This document shows, one piece after another, positions 49,160 to 59,820 of a DNA stretch of 64,000 nucleotides (positions are counted from its first letter, which is position 1; every line of letters begins with the position of its first letter). The position numbers and the translations under genes are program-made. The notes beneath the pieces were generated by a model. That model did not search any database. It was not told the DNA's origin and saw nothing but the letters and a program-made list of their open reading frames with translations. The stretch comes from Mucor racemosus (lineage: Eukaryota > Mucoromycota > Mucoromycetes > Mucorales > Mucoraceae): NCBI GenBank assembly GCA_027405735.1, contig JAPEHQ010000014.1, forward strand, positions 558,001-622,000, in the 5' to 3' direction.

Positions 49160-50290
49160 AGCTTAATTTCTGCATTCACAAGATAGGTCTAATTGATTGC
49201 TACTATGCATTTTTTGTTTTAGCAGAAAACATTGATTTTTTATCGAGATAACCAAAATAATAGTTCTTATCACAGCTTATAACCTATCATCACGGGGTTC
49301 CGAAATTTATTTGATGAAATGAATGAAAAATGACTCAAAAAAACAAAATCGTTTAATGGCTCACGAGCTGCAAAATAAGTCGACGTAGCATATTAAATAG
49401 TTTTTGTACAGTTTTGGATTCTGCATCCATCTAAATAAAATTTAAAAAAACATTCCACATTAAATGTTGCGTAAAATGCAATCAAAATTTTGGAGGTTTT
49501 TGGAAGATATACATCATTTTTATAAGCATATTAAAGATATAATAAACGGAGATGATGCGCAAAAAAATTACCTATCGATCGAGATATTGTAAAATTTTCT
49601 AGCTGCACTTTTTGTAGAGAAAACGAGATTTCTGTGCAAATTTTTTTCAGATTCAGAATTTGGGATGAGGGGTATACAAGGGAAAAAGGGAAGCTAGAGA
49701 TGAAAGTATCTTTTTGTACACATTTTTAAGAATATCTCCACGAAAAATCAATATTTTGAAAACCTCTAAATTGGATCCAAGAGAGCTTAATGGGCTTAAT
49801 GACATGAATGTAAAAAAAATGTTGTTCAATTTAACCAATATTTTGAAACCTACTATAGAAATGCCAAAAAAATGAAAAAAAAAATAAAAGTGCTCAGAAT
49901 TTTTTCATATTAAATTATGTTATAGAGCACTTTAAATCAAGTAAGTTTTATTATTAAAAAAAGTTAGTATAGCTTAATTTTTTCTGGAGATATGAAGCCT
50001 CAAATTTTTCGACCTTTAGCAGTGAAATATGCGTTAAAAATCTGAAACATTAGCACTGAAAAATTAATACCAACTGCAAAAAATAGGATATTTCCAGATA
50101 CTTGTTTTTGGATTAAAGCTGAACATTTCAGGTATATTTACATATAATTTTTTCTTGATGTTATTTAGTGAAAAAAAAAGTTGGGCAGGGATGAAAAGTG
50201 AGACCCAGTTTCTAAGGAAAATGCAATGAATTTTACGTGTTTTTGAGATGAAAAAATAAATTTAGAGACATGTAGCATGCATCGATTTTG
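49160..50290 (+). repeat. R1 non-coding repeat, copy 4
   Basis: Same landmarks as copy 1 (AATTTGGGATGAGG near 49,658; AATATCTCCACGAAAA near 49,732; GCTGAACATTTCAGGTA near 50,118). Confidence 0.8.
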
Positions 50291-50781
50291 AAAATTGATA
50301 ATTCCTTTTTTTAAAATTTTTTTGTTTATTGATTGATCCGTGTACGACAAGGGTAGGATGTCTTGCCGAAGAGGCGGGTGCAATTTAAAGAATAATATAT
50401 AAAGATAAAGATATGATGGATAACTAATATAAGAAAAGATAAAACGATATACTGTAAAATGGTCCATATTAAGAAGAAAAGCTTTACAGGAGGGAATGGC
50501 ACTGATCCTCAGCAATTCAAATTAATGATTCCAGAATATACTTTACGCTGAAATCTCATATTTTTGAAAGAACAGCTCTTGTCTCTGTTAGCATTCCAGC
50601 GTTGACTATGTACAATAAAAATAACACCGTATTTGTTTTATAATACAATTATATCTTTATTTATTTATCACAGTTTATAAATTATCAAAAAATCTTTATA
50701 AGTAGCAATTATATATTTCATTACTACACCCTCTCACTTGGTTCCATATATGCTTTTGGAGTGTGTAAAAAAAAACTGTAT
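50291..50781. other. 3' flank of the UV-endonuclease gene
   Basis: About 490 bp between the R1 repeat and the stop codon of the next gene. The minus-strand frame at 50,165-50,515 crosses from R1 and is not credible. No gene seen. Confidence 0.5.
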
Positions 50782-53330
50782 TTACTTTCCAGGTGTATTT
50801 CGTCCAGACCTTCGAGTAGCTTTGACTTCATGTGGCACTTTGACAGGTAAGTCGACCCCAATAGAGACATCTGGTTCTTTCACACTCTTTTTTGCTTGAG
50901 CAGCTGGCTTTTTTCTTTTTGCAACAGTCTTGGGAACGCCATTAGGGATTTCTTCGTTGACATCAATCTGCTTCTCATTATTATCAGCATCGCCAACAGC
51001 AACAGCAGAAGAAGAAGCAGAAGTGGCTTCAGCTTCAATTTCCAATGCAGCTTCTATGGCCTCAACTTCCTTTTCAAGCTTCTTTCTCTTTGCCAGTGCA
51101 GCTGCGTTTGTTCTTTTGGTAGTCTTACGAACCTGTATTACTTCCTCGCCAACTTGATGTTCGCCTTCCTCATTATCCAAATCAGCCTTTCTTTTCTTTG
51201 TAGAAGCTGCGCTTTTAGTTGTAGTATTGCGTGATTTTGTTGGTTTGATATTCTCACTGTAATCACCATCATCATTTAGCAATTCCTCCTTCAATTCTGT
51301 CTCTTGTGCCTTTTTCTTTTTAGCTGATTTTGTACTTTTACGTCCATTGGTTTGTGTTGTCTCAGTGCCTGTTTGTGGTATCCAAACTTCATCATTCACC
51401 GTTTCTAAATCAAATAGTTTATACAAATGGAAAACGGCTTGTTCTTTTTAACAACCTGCTAGTTAATTTTCTAATACAAGCTTTACTAGTAATTTACCAT
51501 ACCTTTATCCTTGGCCTCAATCATCAAATCGACATCATCTGTGGTAGGAGGTAGGTTCTATGTATATAATTAGCGAATTTATTTGATTATTGCATATTCA
51601 ACTGTATATCTCACCTGGACACGATTACTATGTGCTCTTCTTTCCATTTGTGAAACAGCGCCATTTCTTGATTCAGAATAGTGTTGCTAATTTGATATGT
51701 AAATAAATTTCATTTTGTTTTCTGCTATAAATGTACGAGAGACAGATACCTTGGGTCTAATGCCTTTGTCTGTCCAAGTTCTATTGATATCCGGTAGCAG
51801 AGCTATTAAGCCTGTAATATTTCCTGGATTGATGCTACACATGTTGATTACTCAGTAAGTTGGATATGCCATATTTTCGGGTTATAACTTACTGATGGTG
51901 ATGCCAATCAAGTACTAATGGGATTTGAAGCTTTTGACAGATAGGTAAGAGATCAGAAACTGAATAGCCTAACTCATCGTTTTCTAAAACTAATCTTCTC
52001 TTGATATTTTCAGGTAATTTGACATATTCTTGCTCAAATCTCTAATTGAATATATATGATGAGTATTTGCTAATATTTTTCTTGGTATTATCGTAACTTA
52101 CAGCTAAAGCAGCCTCTCTATCACCTATAAACCAACAAATATTAGATCATATTTTACCAGATTAAAATCTTTCTTACCATAAACGCCACCCATATGTCTA
52201 AGTAATGGAAGATGTTAGACATAATCATACGTTGCACTTAATTTACGCTTACATAATCATTACAGAGTCCTGATCTAAACCCATCAAATCCATTAATTGT
52301 GCATGATCTATGAGTAATTATCGATTAGTATGACATTATCAGAATGAAACTATATAAAACTACTTGCAATGAAGTTCACGAACTGTATTTGATACCACTT
52401 TTGGGGTGAGAGACACCAATTGATTATATTGGCCAGGATGCATTGTCTAACAAATCAAGTAAGATACTGGTATATGACATATAAATTGGATAGACAACTT
52501 ACTAATCTATGGCTATATTTTTTAGCTAGATCCCCTGCCTCTTTTAGTTCTTTTTCTGCATAATCGATTTCATATCTATCATCATCATGTTATTATACAT
52601 TCGTCTAATATAACTTTTAACCGTACCCAACTTTTTCATGGCTCGCAAAGGGAAACATGTCACTTGAAAGGCGCATGAATCTGATGTTGTTATCTGTCGA
52701 TTATACAGTATTAGATCGAAATTATGTTTCAGCATGAAAAAATAGTAAAAAAAAAAAAAATATACTTGCCTTCGTTCCACTGAATCATAGTTTTCATATC
52801 TGCTACGTTCTATATGATTTTGATGTAAGATATCAATGTCAAATTAACGGAAATTATGCATACCGCTAGTGCTATTTCCTTTACAAAATCAAGACCTTTT
52901 TCCGCAACTGTAGCTATAAAAAAAGAGCAATGTTTAATTCCTACAAAGTGTATATCGATTTTCGCTCACTTTACCTAATCTGCATGTTCTTGCACTAAAA
53001 ACACTAGGCTTTTGCTTGCGCAGAATAGTATTCATGCAGCTATGTATATATTTGTTACATTATCAGTTTCAAAAGGGATTCAAGATTAACTTACGCATAA
53101 CCGAGTCTTCCTTTGAACGATCTAGGATTATCATGCACATATCTTGCACTGTCAATCATTGCAGCTGATTCGGTCAAATTTTCCTCTGATTTAACCGAAA
53201 TTTTTTCTTCTTTTTTAGATAAATCATGCACAATTGCAGTAGTTGTGGCAATAGTTGATTCCAATTTGACAGCCTTTGGTCCCATATTTTTTATACAACT
53301 TTTTAATATACTTATAGAGTGAAGAAGCAT
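50782..53330 (-). CDS. UV-damage endonuclease (UVDE/Uve1 family)
   Basis: Fifteen exons: 53330-53095, 53039-52975, 52913-52864, 52809-52770, 52693-52627, 52575-52503, 52446-52368, 52307-52253, 52197-52178, 52124-52102, 52041-51893, 51834-51750, 51686-51615, 51557-51503, 51437-50782; sum 1,725 nt, 574 aa. The TIM-barrel family pattern is complete: RLGYACMNTILRKQKPSVFS, RFMRLSSDMFPFASH, HPGQYNQLVSL, HMGGVYGDREAA, RLVLENDELGYSVSDLL, VLDWHHHHINPG. UVDE nicks DNA 5' of UV photoproducts and other distortions (metal-dependent). The C-terminal about 190 residues are Lys/Glu-rich with basic clusters (KRKK), likely nuclear and disordered. Two introns use GC-AG ends. An alternative start is the Met at 53,285. 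Confidence 0.93.
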
Positions 53331-53461
53331 GAAAAAAAAAAGAAAATGGGAAAATGAAGCATATTTCTTTATTTATATAAAATACATAGCTCATCATCAG
53401 AGAGCTTTATGAAATCACTCGATCTCGATTCGTAGTGTGTTTGGGTTGTGACTCCCTCAGT

Positions 53462-54810
53462 TTAAGAGAAAAAAGGCTCGTCAGGCTTGTCCTTTTTACG
53501 ATTATACTCCAATGCATGCTGTAAAATATCATCGGCGCTGGTAATCGTTCTGATTTTGTCTAGTGGATATTCTTTCTTTAATAAATTGGCTAAAACTTTA
53601 CCAGGCCCAAAGCATAAAAAGTCATCAATATCTTGTCCTTTGCAGTAATTTATACTACGCTCCCATTCAACTGTAGCTACTACTTGTTCAACTAGTCTTT
53701 TTGGGATTTCCTCGGCATTTGCATACTGTTTAACAAAAATTAGGATTCTAAACTACATTGCATTACAAATGTACATACTGGTTTAGCAGTAACATTGGAT
53801 ACTACTTCCACACATGGCATCTTGATTTCAACGCTTTTTAAAGCATCTTCCATCACATTAGCAGCTTCTTGCATTAATTCACAATGAAAAGGGGCGCTAA
53901 ACAAAAGAGATTTAACCTCAAAACCATGCTTGATTGAGGATATTTATGCTTACCTCACAGGTAAATCTACTGCACGAGCAGCAAATCTTCGTTCTTGTAA
54001 GATTCGAGATGTTTGGTCTACGCCCTGAGTCGTGCCACTAATTACGACTTGGAACGACTAATTACATTTATCAGCAAATCAGCTTGTTTACAAGATTCAG
54101 AACTCACACTATTGATATTAGCTACAGCTACTAATTCACCTGGTGGAAGATTTGCTTTGATTTCTTCCATAGCCTTTTCTAAATCAGCCAGCTTATCCTT
54201 TCTTACTACAAGAGCTGACATTGCAGTCTTCCCTTGTTTATCTGCTACGGCACGAGTCATTGCCTCACCACGCAAACGAACTAAACGTACAGCATCAGTC
54301 AAGGACATGGCTTTTGTAGCTACCAACGCTGTGTATTCTCCCAATGAATGTCCCAATGCATGATTACATGCTTTGGAAATATCAAATCCAAATTCAGTTT
54401 CCAACACTCGTAACATTGCAATAGAGGTGGTGAGAATTGCTGGTTGTGCATTCTCGGTTAACTTTAATTTATCTTGCTGTCCTTCGAAAATAAGAGCACG
54501 AAGCCCATTTCCAAGTGCTTCATCAGCTTCATCAAATACAAGTTTGGCGCTTCTTGGATATAAATTATAAAGATCTTTTCCCATGCCTACATATTGAGAT
54601 CCCTGACCTATTTCTGTTAAAACAAACATCATTTTTTTTTTTTATTTATATATAATTTTACCTGGAAATAAAATAGCACGGTGAGAACGTTCAATGCCTG
54701 CTGTACTCTACATACATATTAGTATATTAATGTTGAATATTTTAGCTGGCTCATACCATCCAATTACGACGACCAAGAACCTTTGCTGTTGCATTTCTCA
54801 GATTATTCAT
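53462..54810 (-). CDS. Malonyl-CoA:ACP transacylase (FabD/Mct1-like)
   Basis: Six exons (54810-54757, 54707-54662, 54607-54108, 54057-53954, 53896-53779, 53725-53462) give 361 aa. It transfers malonyl from CoA to ACP for fatty-acid synthesis. FPGQGSQYVGMG (from residue 32), GHSLGEY with nucleophile S121, and SAPFHCELM with catalytic His239 are all present. A stand-alone enzyme with an Arg/Asn-rich N-terminus (MNNLRNATAKVLGRRNW) suggests the mitochondrial type II pathway that feeds lipoate synthesis. The third exon could be mistaken for a gene start because an in-frame ATG lies in the preceding intron; splicing restores FPGQGSQ. Confidence 0.93.
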
Positions 54811-55052
54811 TATTAATATAATAATAATAATAAAAAAGGTGGGGAAAATGAAAAAAAAAAAGATAACCTTAAATCGTTAACCTGGTATAAAAAGCTATGA
54901 AAATGGTTGCACATGCATTTGAAACTCCATTTTTCATCAACATTGTTCAATATAAAAACCAAAAAATCAATCAATCTACAATATGAAAAGTTGCAAACAA
55001 AAAATATATTTATATAATGATAAGTGTATATATGAAAAAGAAAATAATAAAT
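54811..55052. other. Short intergenic region
   Basis: Promoter of the transacylase gene and 3' UTR of IMP3; AT-rich with A/T homopolymers. Confidence 0.5.
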
Positions 55053-55719
55053 TTACAAAAGGTCGTAATCATCCAACTAGAAAAATAGTGTAAAGTTAGA
55101 CTTCAATATATAACATCCCAAAAAATCAACATTTACCTTGTCATTGTACTTCATAATCTTTCTCTTAATCTTTGAAGTATCAACCCAAGTAACATAATCT
55201 TCCATGGTACGGTTGACCAAGAATGCAGGATCTGTAACAGTTTGAGGGCCAACACGGATATGACCTTGTTCGACAAAAGTAACTGCTTCTTTCACTGTTT
55301 CTGCCATCTTTAATCGACACATAACGATAGGCAAACGTCTACGACAAAAAGCAGACACTGTCACCTTACGGCAATCTGAGAATTTAGTAGTAGCTGTAAT
55401 GATGCCCATGTTGTATAATTTTTCCAATAATGCTTTCTCTTGTTGTGTACGGAAAGGATCACGAGAGTCTAATAAAGAGATCTTGTTTGCTAATTGTCGA
55501 ATACTACCGACCAATTTGTTGTATCTAGTCAATTTGATTAATATTATATATATATAAACTACGGTTGCAGATAAATTTTACTAACTTGTGGTAATCTTCT
55601 CTTTGTTGGAGAAAGTATCTGCGGATGACTTTCATCTCACGCATAGTATCTTCTTTCTTCCATTGTAAGAAATCAACTTTCTTCAATAACTTTTGTTCGT
55701 GGTGCTTCAATTGTCTCAT
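55053..55719 (-). CDS. U3 snoRNP protein IMP3
   Basis: Three exons (55719-55586, 55524-55137, 55076-55053) give 181 aa, the size of yeast Imp3. It starts [20 protein letters not shown] as in the family and carries an S4 RNA-binding domain ([20 protein letters not shown]...[13 protein letters not shown]). The last exon is eight codons (LDDYDLL and stop), matching the conserved C-terminal end. IMP3 with Mpp10 and Imp4 joins U3 snoRNA to pre-18S rRNA in the nucleolus. Confidence 0.95.
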
Positions 55720-57829
55720 ATTGGTGTTGGATAAAGAATAGATTTATTAATATTTTCGCAAAGCATTTTTTTTTTAAAAAAAATTACTACATCCCGGAGA
55801 CTAAACAAAGACAGTTCATCTTTCGTAACAAGCCACTCAGGAACAGTTGTTCTTTTCTAAGCTTCCTCTTAAGTTACTTAAAGTCTTCTTCATCATTATT
55901 CCTATTAAAAAATTGTATTATATGATAGAAATTAATGGCATATTTTTTGGAACCAGAGGAAATTCACTGAATTCTTCCAATTCGGTTCACTGATCTTTGC
56001 CATAGTTGGCAGTTAATCGATCCCATACAATAATCAATGTGCAATTGTTGTTCATTATATCAATTACTGATGAGGATGCACTGATTAAACATTTAGATTT
56101 TTGTTTACATGCATATATTTGTCACTTTTCTTCAGTTAGAAGCAAATTCAGTTTGCTGTAATTTACATTATATATCTCATCTATACAAGGAAGCTAGCAC
56201 TGGCAACCATCCAAACATTTTAAGCGTATGATTTTCGGAGGCTGAAGCCTTTACAAATTGACTGTAACAGTTTTATGCATTTATCAAAATTGCAGAACTG
56301 TTCAAATGATCAAAAGCGATTAAAAATTTAAAAAGCAAAACATGCATAATAAGTTGAGTTGCCGTAGTAAATGTTTTCTGTAGATAATTTAGTTCTAAAT
56401 TGACTAATATAAATTTTAAAGAAGCTTTTGCGACAAATTTAGCTTATTTTTGAAATATAATTTTAACGAATTCTAGGCAGTAAATTATATCTTTTTATCT
56501 TATTTTTAAAAATAAACATATTCGTATGCTGGATCGCATTATTATCTACAGCTTGAGTGGTTATTTGCAATTGTAGCTAAAGTTTTCGTAGAGGTAATCA
56601 AATTTTAGATTGAAATTTTAGTTGAAAGTTGAGGAAGGTGGTGAATCTACCCACGTTATGATTTTTCATGGCATCTTTCGATCCTGTATCAATAATCTTT
56701 AGGGCCCTTTTCCGACACTCTAAGTCTTCAAAGACCTCAGATATATTACAAAGTATATGCTCTTTGATTGCTGCAACTATTTCCACATCTAAGCCGAGAT
56801 TGGCATGACCCTGTTTATCATTGAGAAGGGTATTCATCTCCCTGAAGTCAATCGGATAAATCCTTTACATCCCTCACTAATTTCACAAATACTGAAATAC
56901 AAATGAAAATAAGTCAGAGGCAGTAGGAATATAAGAGAGTCCCTGCTAATTGAACTTTTGGACCATAATATGAGTATTGTTAAAGCGAAAGCCATACGTT
57001 GAATTACCTTTGGTTTATATGATTGTAATTTTGATGGCGTTGCTGGATTTTTCATCCATTTCCTTATCTATGTGGTGCAATGGCGACCCAAGCAATGATA
57101 ATACTTTATTATCAGTATAATATAGCCACCAACCGCAAGAAGAAGTTTATAAAGCCCTATAAAGTTTGATACTTCCTTGAAGATTTTATTTTTAAAGATT
57201 TTCATATAATATGTCCGTTATAACTAAACTAATAGTTAGATTATATATCAATCATTCAATCACAAATGTCACCTAGTACAACGTCTTGGTTCCACTTAAT
57301 AAATTATAAGAAATATAATTATACATCTTGTATCATGTTCTTTGCTATAAAAGAACTACTAATCTACAAAGAGCCATTACATTAATCAAGAACATGTATG
57401 ATTACAACACAATAAAAATGCGCGGCAAACTATAGGTGTATTTTGGAAATACTTTTCTCGACACACATTCAGCTGTGGCATTTCCTATTCGAGGTCATGG
57501 TGTTAAATATGTATACCTGCTTCCTTGTAAAGTTAGAAGTTACTAGGATCAAAATTCACTGAGGTAGAGTTTCTGTTGTCATTTTTTTACGATAGTAAGA
57601 AAATAGGATCCAAATGGCTTTAGATAGTTTTTAAATGATTTTCGAATTTTCTCGTCTAATATTGAGTCGAATTCCGTCAAATTTTCAAAAGAGATGTACC
57701 TTCCCTCCTTGGGCTATGGATATCTGTCCAAAAATAAATGGGTTAGTACCAGAATAATATAAGTGCACTCGCCTAACATTGGGCACAAATTGAATTAAAA
57801 TTGATTGCAAAAATTAAGCACCTAAATTA
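55720..57829. other. Intergenic between IMP3 and R1 copy 5
   Basis: About 2.1 kb of AT-rich sequence. Apart from the two frames at 56,598-57,055, no gene is visible. Confidence 0.5.
56598..57055 (-). other. Unrecognised reading frames, possible relic
   Basis: Two adjacent minus-strand frames: MKNPATPSKLQSYKPK (57,055 onward) and a frame with YPIDFREMNTLLNDKQGHAN, then VEIVAAIKEHIL and LECRKRALKIIDTG (to 56,598). The second looks protein-like and starts before its first ATG, as if an upstream exon were missing. A plausible intron could join them, but I could not make a convincing product and do not recognise the family. Confidence 0.25.
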
Positions 57830-58918
57830 AGGTGCTAATTTTTTATATTCACAAGATAGAACCAATTGAAAGCAACTCTGCAATCCTTGCTTCAGCGAAA
57901 GATAATAATTTTTCGTCAAAATAATTAAAGTAATTGTTCCTATTGCATTTTACATCCTTTGATAACTGAGTTTCAAAATCGATCTGTTGTTGTTGTAAAA
58001 TCGATCAGAAAATGATCAAAAAACCAAAATCTTTTAATAGATAATGAACTGCAAAGTAAGTAAACTTAGTCAATGAGATGTTTTTTATACAGTTTTGAAT
58101 TCTACATCCAATTAAACAAAATTCAGACAAATATTTCACATTAAATTTTGCGTAAAATGCAATTAAAATTTTGAAGGTTTTTTGAAGATACACATCATTT
58201 TTGATAAACATATTTTAAATATAAGTAATGGAAATAATGTGCAGCACAATTATCTATCGAGTGAATTATTAATGAACCTTTCAGCTTCATTTTTCGTAGA
58301 GAAAACAACATTTTTGTGCAATTTTTTTTCAGATTCAGAATTTGGGACGAGGGTATACAAGGGAAAAATGGGGGCCAGAAATGAAGGTATATTTTTGTAC
58401 ACATTTTTGAGGATATCTCCATGAAAAATCAATATTTTGAAAAAAAAAAAAAAATTGGATCCGAGAGAGCTCAACGAGCTTGATGAAATGAATATAAAAA
58501 AAATACTGTTCAATATAACGAATATTTTGAAATCTATTACAAAAATATCAAAAAAATGAAAAAAAAATAAAAGTGCTCAGAAGTTTTTTATACTAATATA
58601 TGTTATAGAGCACTTTAAAACAAGTAAGTTTTATTATTAAAAAGTTTTAGGTTAGCCTAATTTTTCGTAGAGATATGAAGCCTCAAAGTTTTCAATCCTT
58701 TAGCTGTGAAATACGCGAAAAAAATCTGAAACATTAGCGTTGAAAAATTAATACTACCTGCAAAAAGTAGGATATTTTGGGATACTTATTTTTGAATTAA
58801 AGCTGAACATCTCAGGTACATTGACATATAATTTTTTCTTGGTGTTATTTAGTGAAAACAAAAAGTAGAGCAGGGATGAAAAGTGAGACCCAGTTTTCGA
58901 GGGAAAAGCAGTGAATTC
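57830..58918 (+). repeat. R1 non-coding repeat, copy 5
   Basis: Lies inside the second gene block, away from the palindrome. Same landmarks (AATTTGGGACGAGG near 58,340; GGATATCTCCATGAAAA near 58,411; GCTGAACATCTCAGGTACAT near 58,802). It shares the 5' extension with copy 2. Confidence 0.8.
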
Positions 58919-58957
58919 TACCATATTCAGATTTTTATTTCACTCCTGTCCTCAATT

Positions 58958-59588
58958 ATGCGTGAGATTGGTGGTATTTCCCTTAGTAACAATAATTTTT
59001 ATGTCAGCCAGACTCAAATTAGAGCTGATGGCGATAATAATAACGGTAGAAGAACATATAACTTTGTTGTCAATGAAAGTACTCGTACAGTAGTATTTCT
59101 GAAAATGTTACATCTGATGGTAAATTCATTGATATTTCCATTTCCTCAAACAACAATGTGAATAGCCCTAATGGTGGTGACTCCATGCTTGCCATGCCTC
59201 CAGTTACAATCGATTACCCTCACTTACTCTCAAATGATACAATACCATTAACATCCTCAGCTAGTACAGACAAACAATTATCTCCTTTTGAATCTCTTAT
59301 CAGCAACAACAACGTAATCTCGCTGTTAAAGATCCTTATAGTAGCCAACCTGTTATGTTTTCCATGATGGATGTTAAACAATAACAAGCTAAATGTGCAT
59401 CACCAACTAGTCCAACTAATATGGGTCATCATGATATACCTATGCTTAGCATGAATAGTTGTAGTATTAGTCGAATCGATACTTCATCTCCCCAATCAAG
59501 GAGATACGGTGAGTGTAGAAAAAGGGATCCTAAAGCTTGTGGGTTCAGGATTAAAAGAATAGCTCAAATTTTTGATAATCTATTTTAG
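58958..59588 (+). pseudogene. Degenerate gene relic, unrecognised
   Basis: A coherent protein-like signal is split over frames: MREIGGISLSNNNFYVSQTQ...RTYNFVVNESTRTVVF; then ENVTSDGKFIDISISSNNN...DSMLAMPPVTIDYPHL; then QQQQRNLAVKDPYSSQPVMF, an in-frame stop, and QSRRYGECRKRDPKACGFRI. Two frame changes and one stop suggest a decayed gene, although unseen introns could explain part of it. It follows R1 copy 5 directly, so the insertion may have removed its 5' end. The Ser/Asn/Gln-rich style suggests a regulatory protein, but I do not recognise it. Confidence 0.4.
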
Positions 59589-59820
59589 GCACATGACCCT
59601 AAAATGATATAACGTTGTTAGTATCCCTTATTCTGTTGATTCAAATGCGAATTCCACTAAACAAAAAAATACCGAGAGAAATTAGATATACACAAGAACA
59701 TGATATAGTAAAAACAAAATGGTTTTTATTCATTTTCTATTATGTCCAAAAATCTTTTAGAAGATTTCAATCAAAGAAATTAGCAAATACAAACATTTCC
59801 ATCATGGTAAAAGCCAATTT

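Noticed and set aside
54013..54363. Plus-strand frames opposite the transacylase gene
   Set aside because: No motif on that strand; the minus strand has the complete acyltransferase active site.
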